From Lentzea tibetensis (GTDB taxonomy: Bacteria; Actinomycetota; Actinomycetes; Mycobacteriales; Pseudonocardiaceae), in the NCBI RefSeq assembly GCF_007845675.1, contig NZ_VOBR01000024.1:79744-143743 (forward strand): a DNA stretch of 64,000 nt, written 5' to 3'. Positions 54,198 to 62,936 of the stretch are shown one piece after another (within the stretch, counting starts at the first letter, position 1; each line of letters starts with the position of its first letter). Under the pieces are notes generated by a model that worked only from the letters and a program-made list of their open reading frames with translations, was not told where the DNA came from and ran no database searches. The translations under genes and the position numbers were made by a program.

Positions 54198-55565
54198 ATG
54201 GGGGAACGCTCACACGCGGTCCTGAGGGGACTCGCCGCCAACACAGGTCTGCGCTTCCACGTGGTCCGCCCGCTGCTCGACAGCCCGGACCGCGAAACCG
54301 CGTGGAACCTGGCCCGACGAGAGGACATCACGGCCGAAGCGGCCGAGACGCTGTCCGCGCACCCGGACGTGATGGTCAGGACGAAGCTGGCGGGCAACCA
54401 GGCCGCGGCCAAGTACGCGTGGGCCTCGCTCCTCGCCGACAGCCCCGAAGAAGAGGTGCGCCGCCACCTCGCGATCGGCAACCGCTACGACTACTGGCCC
54501 TCACGAGACCACCCCCTGCCCGAGCCGGCGATGTGGCTCCTGGCGCACGACGAGGACGAACAGGTGCGTGCCTCGGCGGCCCGCCGCCTGGAGGTGTCGG
54601 AACGCGTGGCGACGCTGCTGGCGCAGGACCCGGAACCGCACGTGCGGGAAATGCTCGCCTGGGGGCAGCACACCGAGCCCGTCCAGCGCCTGCTCCTGGC
54701 TGATCCCGAGGCCAGGGTGCGCCAGGCGGCGTTGATGCTGACGCCGCCTCCGGCCGACCTGATGGAAGCGCTGCTGGCCGACCAGGAGACCCGGCCGCAC
54801 GCCGCCCGCTGGGCCACCTCGGCCGAGGAGCTCGTCGAGGACGAGGACGCCGAGGTGCGCAAGGCCGTGGCCGGCAACCCGGACCTGCCGCTGCCGCTGC
54901 TCGAGAAGCTCGCGGAAGACGAAGTGGAGTCGGTGCGCAGAGAGATCATGCTCCACCCCGCGCTGCCGGATGAGGTGCGCGCACGCGTGGTGGCGTCGGT
55001 GCGGCCGAACTGGTACGACAACGCCAGGTGGCTCTACGAGGCCACGCTCGAGGAACGCCTGAAGCACGTCGACTCGGACTTCGTGTTCTTCCGGCGGGCC
55101 ATCGCGTGCTCGTCCGACCTGCCGCAGGACGTGATCGACCGGCTGGCCGCGGACGAGGACTTCGGCGTCCGCCTGCTGCTCGCGCAGAACAACGACACCG
55201 TCCCCGGCGCCGTCGTGGCCGCGCTGATCCCCGAGGTCGGCAGGACGAAGTGGGAGCTGGCGAAGCACCCCGCGCTCACGGCCGAACAGCTCGAGGCGTT
55301 CGCCGCGTCCGAAGACCCCGTGCTCAGGGCGGTCGCCGCGCTCAGCCCCAACCTGGCGCCGGCCACCGCTGTCAGGCTCACCGCGAACGAGGACCGGCAG
55401 ACCCGCCTCGCGGCGGCCGCCAACCCGGCGCTGCCGGCAGACCACGTCATCGCGCTGCTGGAGGCGGAGGAGTACGGACTCGTCACCGCCGCCGCGAGCA
55501 ATCCGGGCATCCGGGAGAAGACCGCGGAAGAACTGGTCGCGACGCACTCGAACCACATCGCCTAG
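54198..55565 (+). CDS. Leucine-rich repeat variant (LRV/HEAT-like) protein
   Basis: The predicted protein has 455 residues and is built almost entirely of roughly 22-26-residue helical repeats such as HPDVMVRTKLAGN, DEDEQVRASAARRLEV, DPEARVRQAALML, DEDAEVRKAVAGNPDLPLPLLEKLAED and NEDRQTRLAAAANPALPADHVIALL. These match LRV-type repeats, which form a curved protein-binding scaffold. There is no signal peptide or catalytic domain. ATG 54198 is preferred over GTG 54189 because AAGG lies 8 bases before it. A run of eight C lies at 54172-54179 upstream. Function unknown. Confidence 0.75.
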   Translation: MGERSHAVLRGLAANTGLRFHVVRPLLDSPDRETAWNLARREDITAEAAETLSAHPDVMVRTKLAGNQAAAKYAWASLLADSPEEEVRRHLAIGNRYDYWPSRDHPLPEPAMWLLAHDEDEQVRASAARRLEVSERVATLLAQDPEPHVREMLAWGQHTEPVQRLLLADPEARVRQAALMLTPPPADLMEALLADQETRPHAARWATSAEELVEDEDAEVRKAVAGNPDLPLPLLEKLAEDEVESVRREIMLHPALPDEVRARVVASVRPNWYDNARWLYEATLEERLKHVDSDFVFFRRAIACSSDLPQDVIDRLAADEDFGVRLLLAQNNDTVPGAVVAALIPEVGRTKWELAKHPALTAEQLEAFAASEDPVLRAVAALSPNLAPATAVRLTANEDRQTRLAAAANPALPADHVIALLEAEEYGLVTAAASNPGIREKTAEELVATHSNHIA

Positions 55566-55725
55566 CTGGCCGTATGCCCTCATGCAGCCGCACAAGCTGA
55601 TTGCTCAACGTCACCACGCGACCACGTTCGTCACACGGTCGAGTGGTTGATCCACGACCCCATAACGTCCGAGAACGCCGAACCGACGTACGAGACAGCT
55701 TCGTCCGGTTCATCAGGAGGCGACG

Positions 55726-55770
55726 ATGAACTTACGACCAGACACTAGTTGCGCCTCATGCGCTAAATAA
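55726..55770 (+). CDS. Possible 14-codon leader peptide
   Basis: ATG 55726 follows a perfect AGGAGG by five bases and encodes MNLRPDTSCASCAK before TAA. It lies about 230 bases before the lytic transglycosylase gene, upstream of the structured leader. The ribosome site is among the best in the window, so translation is plausible. The two Cys could make it a regulatory leader, but this is inferred from the ribosome site alone. Confidence 0.35.
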   Translation: MNLRPDTSCASCAK

Positions 55771-55900
55771 CTGCACGCTCCGGTTCCCGTTGCAGCGAGT
55801 AGTCGCGCGTCGCATAAAACGTGACAAGGGTCACCCCCAGAGCGCCCAGCCTTGCCTGCGCTCGTGACACGAGGTTACGTTCCTGCCCGCCAGATAACGG

Positions 55901-55993
55901 TTCGGTCACCGCAAGGACACGGAGTTGCTTCCCGCAGCAACTCAGCCTGGATCCCCCGCCAGGTGTCCTGACCGGGCTCCCCGATGCAGGAGG
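55901..55993 (+). promoter_or_regulatory. Structured leader RNA of the lytic transglycosylase gene (possible c-di-AMP-type riboswitch)
   Basis: Nested helices can be drawn: TTCGGTC (55901-55907) with GACCGGG (55970-55976), AGGACAC (55914-55920) with GTGTCCT (55963-55969), and hairpin AGTTGCT/AGCAACT (55923-55929, 55936-55942). The AGGAGG ribosome site follows at 55988-55993. Actinobacterial cell-wall hydrolase genes are often controlled by ydaO-type c-di-AMP riboswitches, but I could not match the consensus with confidence. Confidence 0.4.
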
Positions 55994-56000
55994 CTCCCCC

Positions 56001-56795
56001 TTGTCCCGCCACAGCAAGGCTGCCGGGCGCACCGTGTACACGGTGCTGTCCGATTCCGCCGCCAAACACGGCGCGCACCGCATGAAGGACGACGACCGCG
56101 TTCCGCTCGCCCACCGCGTGTCCGCGATCCTCGTCGCCGCAGGTGTCGCCGCCGGTACCGCAGCAATCGCGCACGTCGCCAGCGCGAAGACGGCTCCGCT
56201 CGCCGCGGGCGCCGACCTCGGCGGCATCGCCGAGCTCCCCGAGCAGGTCGAGACGAAGACGATCCACGCGGTCAACCCCGCGTCCGAGGTCGGCCGTCTC
56301 CTGCAGCACCAGCAGCTCTACGCGATGCAGAACTTCGAGGCCGCGTCGAAGGTCGCCTCGGACGGCTTCAACGCCCGCAAGGTGGCCGCCGAGCAGGAGG
56401 CCGCCCGCCAGGCCGAGATGCGCAAGCCCGCGAAGCAGCGCGAGATCGAAGGCTGGATCAAGGAGGCCATCAAGATCCTCCAGGCCAACGGCACGAACAT
56501 CGACGAGAGCAGCGTCGACGAGATCTACACGATCATCATCAAGGAGTCGAACGGCAACCCGAACGCCGTCAACAACTGGGACTCCAACGCCGCCCGCGGC
56601 ACCCCCTCCAAGGGCCTGATGCAGTGCATCCAGCCGACGTTCAACGCGTACATGCTGCCGGGCCACGGCAACATCGTCGACCCGGTGGACAACATCATCG
56701 CCGGTGTCCGCTACACCTACGCGCGCTACGGCGGCTTCCACAACCACCCCGGCCTGGTCTCGCTCAGCGTCGGCAGCGGCTACAAGGGCTACTAG
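56001..56795 (+). CDS. Membrane-anchored or secreted lytic transglycosylase (SLT domain)
   Basis: The predicted protein has 264 residues when started at TTG 56001, which has AGGAGG seven bases upstream. A hydrophobic segment (about 38-60, VSAILVAAGVAAGTAAIAHV) acts as signal or anchor. A helical linker (residues 90-150) follows, then the SLT domain: YTIIIKESNGNPNAVNNWDSNAARGTPSKGLMQCIQPTFNAYMLPGHGNIVDPVDNIIAGVRYTYARYGG. The catalytic Glu is in IIKES. It cleaves peptidoglycan glycan strands. The long structured leader suggests RNA-level control. Confidence 0.85.
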   Translation: MSRHSKAAGRTVYTVLSDSAAKHGAHRMKDDDRVPLAHRVSAILVAAGVAAGTAAIAHVASAKTAPLAAGADLGGIAELPEQVETKTIHAVNPASEVGRLLQHQQLYAMQNFEAASKVASDGFNARKVAAEQEAARQAEMRKPAKQREIEGWIKEAIKILQANGTNIDESSVDEIYTIIIKESNGNPNAVNNWDSNAARGTPSKGLMQCIQPTFNAYMLPGHGNIVDPVDNIIAGVRYTYARYGGFHNHPGLVSLSVGSGYKGY

Positions 56796-56956
56796 AGCCC
56801 GGCTCCCCGCTCGAACACGGTCCGCGCCTCCAGGGACTCGCGGTTGGCCTCGGCCTCCTGCAGCGCCCCCGGCAGTGCGGGGTTGGTGTCCTTCTCGGTC
56901 ACCCACTCCTCGGGCTTCGTCCGGTCGGGCAGCGCACTCCACTTGTTCTCACTCAT
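56792..56956 (-). CDS. 54-residue conserved-looking small protein
   Basis: ATG 56956 opens a 54-residue frame beginning MSENKWSALPDRTKPEEWVTE and containing a KPEEW segment and an acidic helix (ALQEAEANRESLEARTVFERG). The composition (Glu-rich, no low-GC artefact) looks like a real small soluble protein. It overlaps the stop of the transglycosylase gene by four bases on the opposite strand and follows the minus-strand membrane protein at 56974. Function unknown. Confidence 0.55.
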   Translation of the reverse strand: MSENKWSALPDRTKPEEWVTEKDTNPALPGALQEAEANRESLEARTVFERGAGL

Positions 56957-56973
56957 GAGATCGAGTGTGCCCG

Positions 56974-57552
56974 CTACAGCCCGGTGATGGCCGCGATGAT
57001 GCTGAACGCGGTCACGGCCAGCGGCGCGAGCATCGCCGCGACCAGGAGCCCGAGCAGCCGCTCGCGCCACGTCCGGCCCAGCGCCAGCGTGACCACCACG
57101 GCCGCGACGCAGAACGCGATGCCGGTGTCGACGTAGTGCAGCACCGTGAGGTGCCACAGCCCGTCCATGCCGAAGACGCCGCCGAGCATGCCCGCGCCCA
57201 GGATCGGCCGCCTGCCCGCGCCACGCCGCCACCACGTCCCGGCGAGGCCGAAGATCGGCCCCGCGACGAACGCGAGCCCCAGCCACACGCCCGGCGCGTG
57301 CCAGTCGCCCATGCCGTCCCGGACGAGCTCCGCGTAGGCGTAGTACCCCACGACGGCGAACACCTGCGTCAGCAGGCCCAGCAGAGGCGCCAGCCGCGTG
57401 CTGAGCGCGCCCGCGACGAACGCGCCGACGACCCACACCGATCCCGAGTTGGCGATCGAGTTGTAGCCGCCGGGCAGCACGCCCTGCAGCACGTTCGTCA
57501 CGGCGCCGATGGCCAGGCCGCCGAGCACCGAGAAGATCACCGCACGAATCAC
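56974..57552 (-). CDS. Integral membrane protein of unknown function
   Basis: The predicted protein has 192 residues with five or six transmembrane helices (VIFSVLGGLAIGAVTNVLQG, VWVVGAFVAGALST, GLLTQVFAVVGYYAYAELV, GVWLGLAFVAGPIFGLAGTWW and two more at the C-terminus). It resembles DUF6518-type actinobacterial membrane proteins. The start is GTG 57552. It lies 10 bases after the frameshifted small gene on the same strand. Confidence 0.6.
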   Translation of the reverse strand: MIRAVIFSVLGGLAIGAVTNVLQGVLPGGYNSIANSGSVWVVGAFVAGALSTRLAPLLGLLTQVFAVVGYYAYAELVRDGMGDWHAPGVWLGLAFVAGPIFGLAGTWWRRGAGRRPILGAGMLGGVFGMDGLWHLTVLHYVDTGIAFCVAAVVVTLALGRTWRERLLGLLVAAMLAPLAVTAFSIIAAITGL

Positions 57553-57562
57553 CTGCGCATGG

Positions 57563-57830
57563 TCACACGTCCACGCGGTATCGGTAGGAGATCGGCGTCA
57601 GGTCGGCCTCGTCGGCGCGCCACGGGTGCACGACCCGCATGACACGCGGCGGTACGTCGGACCGTGCGGCGAGCTCCGGGCGGAGCGCGTTGCGAGCCCA
57701 TGTGGTGCGGGCACGCAGTTCGGGTAGCGGACGGGTGCGCGGCCCGCTGCCGTCCCAGGTCGTCGTGCCCTGGATCAGGCTCCGCGCTCGCGCCCGCGTG
57801 CAGCAGATCGTCGATGGCCACGTCATCCAT
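57563..57830 (-). pseudogene. Frameshifted small gene of unknown function
   Basis: ATG 57830 begins MDDVAIDDLLHAGA, which then loses coding character. The neighbouring frame picks up immediately with RSLIQGTTTWDGSGPRTRPLPELRARTTWARNALRPEL and ends at 57563. Joining the two frames near 57780-57790 gives one plausible protein of about 89 residues. This suggests a one-base indel, either a true pseudogene or a sequencing error in a GC-repeat (CGCGCTCGCGCC). The family is not recognised. Confidence 0.35.
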
Positions 57831-57934
57831 GATCGTTCTGCGTCAACCGGGTTCACCCACAAGACTGGTGGGCCTAGCGAGCGAAGACCCGGTAGTGCTC
57901 CTATCGAGGCATCCCGACACGCAGGGAGTGGCCG

Positions 57935-58072
57935 ATGAACGAGCAGCAGGCACGCGACGACGAGCTGGCGAAGATCCGCTCGGAGGCGACGAACTGGCTG
58001 GCCAAGATGGCCCAAGCCCAGCAACGCCGAGCTGAGCGCGACACTGCGACACCCACACCGAGCAAGGCCTAG
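57935..58072 (+). CDS. 45-residue small helical protein
   Basis: ATG 57935 has a good ribosome site (AGGGAG six bases upstream). It encodes a 45-residue protein starting MNEQQARDDELAKIRSEATN and ending TPTPSKA, a highly charged single amphipathic helix. It converges with and overlaps the LysR gene stop at 58069 by four bases. It is too small to place in a family; coding is supported by the ribosome site and codon pattern. Confidence 0.45.
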   Translation: MNEQQARDDELAKIRSEATNWLAKMAQAQQRRAERDTATPTPSKA

Positions 58073-59106
58073 ACAGGCGCTTCGGACTCGAACGCGGCCC
58101 AGAGGAGGTTCAACGGGTGGTCAGCGGGGTGTTTCGCGCGCTCGTCTGAGCGGGTGAACACCCCGACCAGCCGTTCCAGCGCGGGCTTGGCGTCGTCGAC
58201 CAGGTCCACGACGCGCAGTCCGTCGCCCTCTCGCAGCTCCCCGTTCGACGCGACCACGCCGAGTCCGGACGTCACGATCATGCAGCCCTGCACGAGGTTC
58301 GACCGCAGCAACGACATGCCGTACTGGATCTCGTCGATCTCGGCGGCGATGTCCAGCGTGTTGCGGTAGTCCGGCCCGAACCAGCCGCGCAGGAACTCCG
58401 CGATCAGCCCCGCCGCCGGCACGACCAGTGGCAGCGCGGGCAGCTGACGCGTGCGCACGCGTGAGCCGAGCACGCCGTCCGGCAGGTTGGTCAGCAGCGC
58501 GAGACCGCCGCGGCGCCACTCGATCACGTCGAACTCGGCCGGGTCCCACGACTGGCCCGCGGGCGTGACGACGCTGCCGCACACGATGTCGACCTCGCGC
58601 GTCTCCAGCTTGGTCCAGATGTCCTTGGTGCGGATGTGCACGACCTTCAGGTCGACGTCGCGTGCGCGGAAGTCGTCCTCGACGTGCCGCCACGCGCGGG
58701 CGAGCGTGTCCAGCATGAACCGGGTCGTGCCGACGGTGAGCGTGTTGCCGAGCTTGCGGCGGCACTCGTGAATTCCGTCCATCCAGTGCCCGAGGGTGCT
58801 GCGCGCCAATTCCACCAGCGACTCCCCGGTGGGCGTGAACAGCACATCTTTTCCGCGGCCCTGCTTCACGACCAGCGGTTCTCCGCACAGCTCCTTGAAG
58901 TTCCTGTTCAGCGTGTCCAGCTGCTTCTGCACGCTCGACTGCTCACGTCCCAACGCCCGTGCCGCACGCAGCGCGGACTTGGTCTCGTACACCGCCAGCA
59001 GTGTCCTGAGCTGGTCCATCGTGGTGTCCAGCAACGCGTTCGGCGCGTTCAACACCCTGCTGAGCGGGGTCCCCGTGGGGAGGAGCAGCTGGGTCGAGCC
59101 GGACAT
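58069..59106 (-). CDS. LysR-family transcriptional regulator
   Basis: The predicted protein has 345 residues. The N-terminal winged HTH is TTMDQLRTLLAVYETKSALRAARALGREQSSVQKQLDTLNRNFKELCGEPLVVKQGRGKDVLFTPTGESLVELAR. A ligand-binding periplasmic-binding-protein-like region (VGTTRFMLDTLARAW ... VRTRQLPALPLVVPAAG) makes up the rest. ATG 59106 has GAGAGG five bases upstream. It is divergent from the NuoB/C/ferredoxin-like trio and probably controls it from the operator-like repeats at 59118-59149. Confidence 0.82.
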   Translation of the reverse strand: MSGSTQLLLPTGTPLSRVLNAPNALLDTTMDQLRTLLAVYETKSALRAARALGREQSSVQKQLDTLNRNFKELCGEPLVVKQGRGKDVLFTPTGESLVELARSTLGHWMDGIHECRRKLGNTLTVGTTRFMLDTLARAWRHVEDDFRARDVDLKVVHIRTKDIWTKLETREVDIVCGSVVTPAGQSWDPAEFDVIEWRRGGLALLTNLPDGVLGSRVRTRQLPALPLVVPAAGLIAEFLRGWFGPDYRNTLDIAAEIDEIQYGMSLLRSNLVQGCMIVTSGLGVVASNGELREGDGLRVVDLVDDAKPALERLVGVFTRSDERAKHPADHPLNLLWAAFESEAPV

Positions 59107-59117
59107 GCACACCTCTC

Positions 59118-59175
59118 AAGTGTTCTACCGATCAGTTCTACTGAACTTGACCACATTTCATTGCCAAATTATCTG
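59118..59175 (+). promoter_or_regulatory. Promoter and possible LysR operator upstream of the orphan NuoB/C/I-like genes
   Basis: TTGACC (59147-59152) and TATCTG (59170-59175) are separated by 17 bases, a good sigma-70 promoter reading right. Just upstream CAAGT (59118-59122) and ACTTG (59145-59149) form an outer inverted repeat around an inner AGTTC-TACT-GAACT repeat, a plausible LysR binding site. Confidence 0.45.
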
Positions 59176-59277
59176 GAGATCTTGTCGCTAAACGGCTGGA
59201 CACACGTCTGGGGGATGTATGAAACTACTCCCGGCTCTCCCGCGTGGGGGTCGATTCCGGGGGGAATCATGGGGGGT

Positions 59278-59312
59278 GGGGGCCCGCCCAGGCGCAAGCT
59301 GGGCGGGCCCCC
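59278..59312 (+). terminator. 14-bp hairpin in the leader of the NuoB-like gene
   Basis: GGGGGCCCGCCCAG (59278-59291) pairs perfectly with CTGGGCGGGCCCCC (59299-59312) across 7 nt, only 23 bases before the ATG at 59336. It could be an attenuator or a translation-blocking structure. Confidence 0.6.
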
Positions 59313-59335
59313 AAGTATTACCCTCGAACGTTGTG

Positions 59336-59743
59336 ATGCTTTCTGCTCGCCTGGATTGGGGTACCACCTACCAGGTCACCGTGCTCGAGCTCGGACTCGC
59401 CTGCTGCGGCGTAGAGGTGATGGCCGCTCTGGACCGCCTTCCCGATCTCGGAGTCACCGCTGTCGAAGGGGCGGGCGAAGCGCACGTGCTCATCGTCTCC
59501 GGCACCGTCACGGACGCCATGTTGCCCGCTGTCCTCGCCTCGTACGAGGAGATGCCCGAACCCCGCTACGTGATCTCCGTCGGGGCGTGCAGCAACACCG
59601 GCGGCCCGTACTGGGACTCGTACAGCGTCACCAAGGGCATCGACCAGGCGCTACCCGTTCACGTCGCCGTCCCCGGCTGCCCGCCGCGCCCTGAAGCGCT
59701 GCTCGAAGGCATGCGCGCGCTGCACGAGCTGGTGAGCTCGTGA
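59336..59743 (+). CDS. NuoB-like iron-sulfur subunit (orphan paralogue)
   Basis: The predicted protein has 135 residues, shorter than NuoB but with all four N2-cluster ligand positions: LGLACCGVEVM, VGACSNTGGPY and [14 protein letters not shown]. It is the electron-transferring small subunit of a complex I-like or group 4 hydrogenase-like module. ATG 59336 is preferred to the adjacent GTG 59333. It starts a three-gene set with a NuoC-like and a ferredoxin-like protein; no NuoD, NuoH or antiporter subunit is adjacent. Confidence 0.8.
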   Translation: MLSARLDWGTTYQVTVLELGLACCGVEVMAALDRLPDLGVTAVEGAGEAHVLIVSGTVTDAMLPAVLASYEEMPEPRYVISVGACSNTGGPYWDSYSVTKGIDQALPVHVAVPGCPPRPEALLEGMRALHELVSS

Positions 59744-60258
59744 TCCCCAAGACCGCATTCGGGCAGACGATCCTCCACGTCGAGAGCGACTGGCTCGCCG
59801 CGGCGACGCAGGTCCACGGCGAGGGCTTCGTGATGTTCGACTGGCTCGGCGCCGAGGACGCGGGACGTCCCGGCGCGGCCGGCACCACGCACGCCGTGTT
59901 CCTGCACGTCATCAACCCCGACACCCGTGAGCGCCGGATGCTGCGCACCGAGGTCGGCGACGAGCCGCTGCCCAGCGTCGCGCACCTGTGGGCGGGCGCC
60001 GCGTGGCACGAGCGGGAGCTGGCCGAGATGTTCGGCATCCGCCTCGACGTGCCCGCCGAACACCTGCTGCTCCCGGACAGCTTCGAAGGCCACCCGCTGC
60101 GCAAGGACTTCGTGCTCGCGTCGCGCGTCGTCCGCCCGTGGCCGGGACGGCTGGAGCCCGGTGAGGACAACACCTCGGCCCCCAGCCGCCGCCGCACCGC
60201 ACCGCCCGGAGTTCCGGACCCCTCGTGGGGACCGCGCCGCGAAGAGGAAGACGCCTGA
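59740..60258 (+). CDS. NuoC-like subunit (orphan paralogue)
   Basis: The predicted protein has 172 residues. The 30-kDa-subunit signature is [48 protein letters not shown]. The protein otherwise diverges strongly from the nuoC product at 29106. The start GTG 59740 overlaps the NuoB-like stop, and its stop overlaps the next start by one base, so the three genes are translationally coupled. Confidence 0.8.
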   Translation: MIPKTAFGQTILHVESDWLAAATQVHGEGFVMFDWLGAEDAGRPGAAGTTHAVFLHVINPDTRERRMLRTEVGDEPLPSVAHLWAGAAWHERELAEMFGIRLDVPAEHLLLPDSFEGHPLRKDFVLASRVVRPWPGRLEPGEDNTSAPSRRRTAPPGVPDPSWGPRREEEDA

Positions 60259-60707
60259 TGGAGCTCCCACCCCGTACCTGTGGCGTCATCGCGCTGCTCG
60301 ATGCCAACTGCACGGTCTGCATGATCTGCGCGCGCGAGTGCCCGGACTGGTGCATCCACATCACGTCGCACACCGAGGTCGAGCAGCAGCCCGGTTCGGC
60401 GCGGCCCCGCAGCCGCAACGTCCTGGACCGCTTCGCCATCGACTACGGCCAGTGCCTCTACTGCGGCATCTGCGTCGAGGTCTGCCCGTTCGACGCCCTG
60501 CACTGGGCCCCCGAGTTCGGCTACCCCGGCACCGGCTCGCTCGACGGTGACGGTGCCGTCGCGGAGCTCGTCCACGAACGCGACGTGCTCGCCACGTGGG
60601 TCGACCAGGTGCCGCCGCCCCCGCCGCTGGACGCGGGCGCGGAAGCCGCACCCGAGACGGCGACCGGAACCGGCCGGAGGCCCGGTTCGTTGAGGGGAAG
60701 GACGTAG
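60258..60707 (+). CDS. Two [4Fe-4S] ferredoxin-type subunit (NuoI-like)
   Basis: The predicted protein has 149 residues with two cluster motifs, [16 protein letters not shown] and [16 protein letters not shown], in NuoI-like spacing. A Pro-rich C-terminal tail follows. It would relay electrons to the NuoB-like protein. No transmembrane segment is present. It is the last gene of the orphan trio; htpX follows 21 bases later. Confidence 0.82.
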   Translation: MELPPRTCGVIALLDANCTVCMICARECPDWCIHITSHTEVEQQPGSARPRSRNVLDRFAIDYGQCLYCGICVEVCPFDALHWAPEFGYPGTGSLDGDGAVAELVHERDVLATWVDQVPPPPPLDAGAEAAPETATGTGRRPGSLRGRT

Positions 60708-60728
60708 GAAAACCCGGAGGCGAACAAC

Positions 60729-61604
60729 GTGCACAAGCACTACAACGGGTTGAAGACGGCGTTGCTGCTCGGCCTCATGAGCGCGCTGATCATCGCGATC
60801 AGCTCGCTCTTCGGGCGAACCGCACTGGTCATCGGCCTGTTGGTGGCGCTTGGCGTGAACCTGTACGCCTACTTCAACTCGGATCGGATCGCGTTGCGCG
60901 CGATGCGCGCGTGGCCGGTCTCCGAGGTCGAGCAACCGATGCTGCACCGCATCGTGCGCGAGCTGTCGATGAAGGCCAGGCAGCCGATGCCGAGGCTCTA
61001 CCTCAGCCCGACGCACGCCCCGAACGCCTTCGCCACCGGCCGCAACCCGCGCAACGCCGCCGTGTGCTGCACCACCGGCATCCTCGAGCTGCTCGACGAG
61101 CGCGAGCTGCGCGCCGTCCTCGGCCACGAGCTCTCGCACGTCTACAACCGCGACATCCTCATCTCGTGCGTCGCGGGCGCGCTGGCGGGCGTCGTCACGA
61201 TGCTCGCCAACCTGGCCCTGTTCGCGGGCATCTTCGGCGGCGATGACGACGACGGCCCCGGCTTCGTCGGCCTGCTGCTGATCGCACTGCTCGGCCCGGT
61301 CGCGGCGACTGTGGTGCAGTTGGCCGTGAGCCGCTCGCGCGAGTTCCAGGCCGACGCGTCCGGCGCCGAGCTGACCGGCGACCCGCTGGCGCTGGCGTCC
61401 GCGCTGCGCAAGCTCGAGCACGGCACGCGAGCCGCGCCGCTCGCACCCGAACCGCAGGTGGTGTCGCAGTCCCACCTGATGATCGCCAACCCGTTCCGGC
61501 CGGGTGAGCAGTACGCGAAGTGGTTCTCCACGCACCCGCCCATGTCCGACCGGATTCAGCGACTCGAGGAAATGGCTAGATCTGGCCCTTGGCCACGGCC
61601 ATGA
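60729..61604 (+). CDS. htpX: HtpX-type M48 membrane zinc metalloprotease
   Basis: The predicted protein has 291 residues and several transmembrane helices ([33 protein letters not shown], two around 155-205). The zinc site is [13 protein letters not shown] (HExxH at 133-137), with the third ligand Glu in [15 protein letters not shown]. HtpX degrades misfolded membrane proteins. The start is GTG 60729. Its end overlaps convergent rmlA by 29 bases. Confidence 0.9.
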   Translation: MHKHYNGLKTALLLGLMSALIIAISSLFGRTALVIGLLVALGVNLYAYFNSDRIALRAMRAWPVSEVEQPMLHRIVRELSMKARQPMPRLYLSPTHAPNAFATGRNPRNAAVCCTTGILELLDERELRAVLGHELSHVYNRDILISCVAGALAGVVTMLANLALFAGIFGGDDDDGPGFVGLLLIALLGPVAATVVQLAVSRSREFQADASGAELTGDPLALASALRKLEHGTRAAPLAPEPQVVSQSHLMIANPFRPGEQYAKWFSTHPPMSDRIQRLEEMARSGPWPRP

Positions 61605-62448
61605 CGTATTCGCCATAACCGGACTTCGCCAGCTTCTCCCCGAGCGCATAGCACTCGTCCGCTGTGATGAATCCCATACGCAGCGCGATTTCCTCGAGAC
61701 ATGCGATTCGCACGCCCTGCCGGTGCTCGAGCACCTGCACGAACTGCCCGGCCTCGAGCAGCGAGTCGTGCGTCCCGGTGTCCAGCCACGCGAAGCCGCG
61801 GGTCAGCTCGACCAGCTCGGCACGTCCCTGCTTCAGGTACGTCAGGTTGACGTCCGTGATCTCCAGCTCACCGCGCTTCGACGGCTTCAGGTTCGCCGCG
61901 ATGTCCACGACCTCGTTGTCGTAGAAGTAGAGCCCGGTGATCGCCTTGTTCGACTTCGGCGTCTCCGGCTTCTCCTCGATCGACAGCAGCTTGCCGCTCG
62001 CGTCGACCTCGCCGACGCCGTACCGCTCCGGGTCCTTCACCGGGTACCCGAACAGCACGCAACCATCGAGCTCGGTCGCCTTCTGCTGCAACGTCTTCGA
62101 GAAGCCCTGGCCGTAGAAGATGTTGTCGCCCAGCACGAGCGCGACGTCGTCCTCGCCGATGAAGTCCTTGCCGATGACGAACGCCTCGGCCAGCCCGTTC
62201 GGCGCCGCCTGCTCCGCGTACTCGAACGTCACCCCGAACTGCTCACCGCTGCCCAGCAGCCGCTTGAACAGCGGCAGGTCCGTCGGCGTCGAGATGACCA
62301 GGATCTCCCTGATGCCCGCCAGCATGAGCACGGACAACGGGTAGTAGATCATCGGCTTGTCGAAGACCGGCAGCAGCTGCTTCGAGACGGCCTGCGTGAT
62401 CGGGTGCAGCCGCGTACCGCTGCCACCGGCGAGGACGACGCCCTTCAC
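61576..62448 (-). CDS. rmlA: Glucose-1-phosphate thymidylyltransferase
   Basis: The predicted protein has 290 residues. It makes dTDP-glucose, the first step of dTDP-rhamnose synthesis. Motifs are [75 protein letters not shown] and [27 protein letters not shown]. The start is GTG 62448, overlapping the yajQ-family stop by four bases. The other rml genes are not in the window. Confidence 0.95.
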   Translation of the reverse strand: MKGVVLAGGSGTRLHPITQAVSKQLLPVFDKPMIYYPLSVLMLAGIREILVISTPTDLPLFKRLLGSGEQFGVTFEYAEQAAPNGLAEAFVIGKDFIGEDDVALVLGDNIFYGQGFSKTLQQKATELDGCVLFGYPVKDPERYGVGEVDASGKLLSIEEKPETPKSNKAITGLYFYDNEVVDIAANLKPSKRGELEITDVNLTYLKQGRAELVELTRGFAWLDTGTHDSLLEAGQFVQVLEHRQGVRIACLEEIALRMGFITADECYALGEKLAKSGYGEYVMAVAKGQI

Positions 62449-62936
62449 CGGTAGTTGGTGAACTGGAGAGCGATGCCGAAGTCGGAGCCCTTCAGCAGGG
62501 AGATGACGTCCTGCAGGTGGTCCTTCTTCTTGCCCGACACCCGCAGCTGGTCACCCTGGATCTGCGCCTGCACGCCCTTCGGCGCCTCGTCGCGGATCTT
62601 CTTGGCGATCTCCTTGGCCTTCTCGCTGGTGATGCCCTGCACCAGGTTGCCGGTGACCTTGAAGACCTTGCCCGACACCGCGGGCTCACCGATCTCGAAC
62701 GCCTTCATCGAGATGCCGCGCTTGATCAGCTTCTCCTGGAAGACGTCGATGGCAGCCTTGCAGCGCTCCTCGGTCCCGGAGGTGAAGGTGATCGCCTCCT
62801 CACCTGCCCAGGCGACCGTGGTGTCCGTGCCGCGGAAGTCGAAGCGCGTGCCCAGCTCCTTGGACGCCTGGTTGAGCGCGTTGTCGACCTCCTGCCGGTC
62901 CACCTTGCTCACCACGTCGAACGACGGGTCCGCCAC
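62445..62936 (-). CDS. YajQ-family nucleotide-binding protein
   Basis: The predicted protein has 163 residues, the family length. It starts [43 protein letters not shown] and ends [30 protein letters not shown]. Members bind nucleotides and some bind cyclic di-GMP in proteobacteria; the role in actinobacteria is unclear. The start is GTG 62936 with AGGAG seven bases upstream. It is coupled to rmlA. Confidence 0.92.
   Translation of the reverse strand: MADPSFDVVSKVDRQEVDNALNQASKELGTRFDFRGTDTTVAWAGEEAITFTSGTEERCKAAIDVFQEKLIKRGISMKAFEIGEPAVSGKVFKVTGNLVQGITSEKAKEIAKKIRDEAPKGVQAQIQGDQLRVSGKKKDHLQDVISLLKGSDFGIALQFTNYR

Noticed and set aside
55861-55993. Firm call of a ydaO c-di-AMP riboswitch
   Set aside because: The context fits but the conserved core could not be matched by eye, so only a structured leader is reported.
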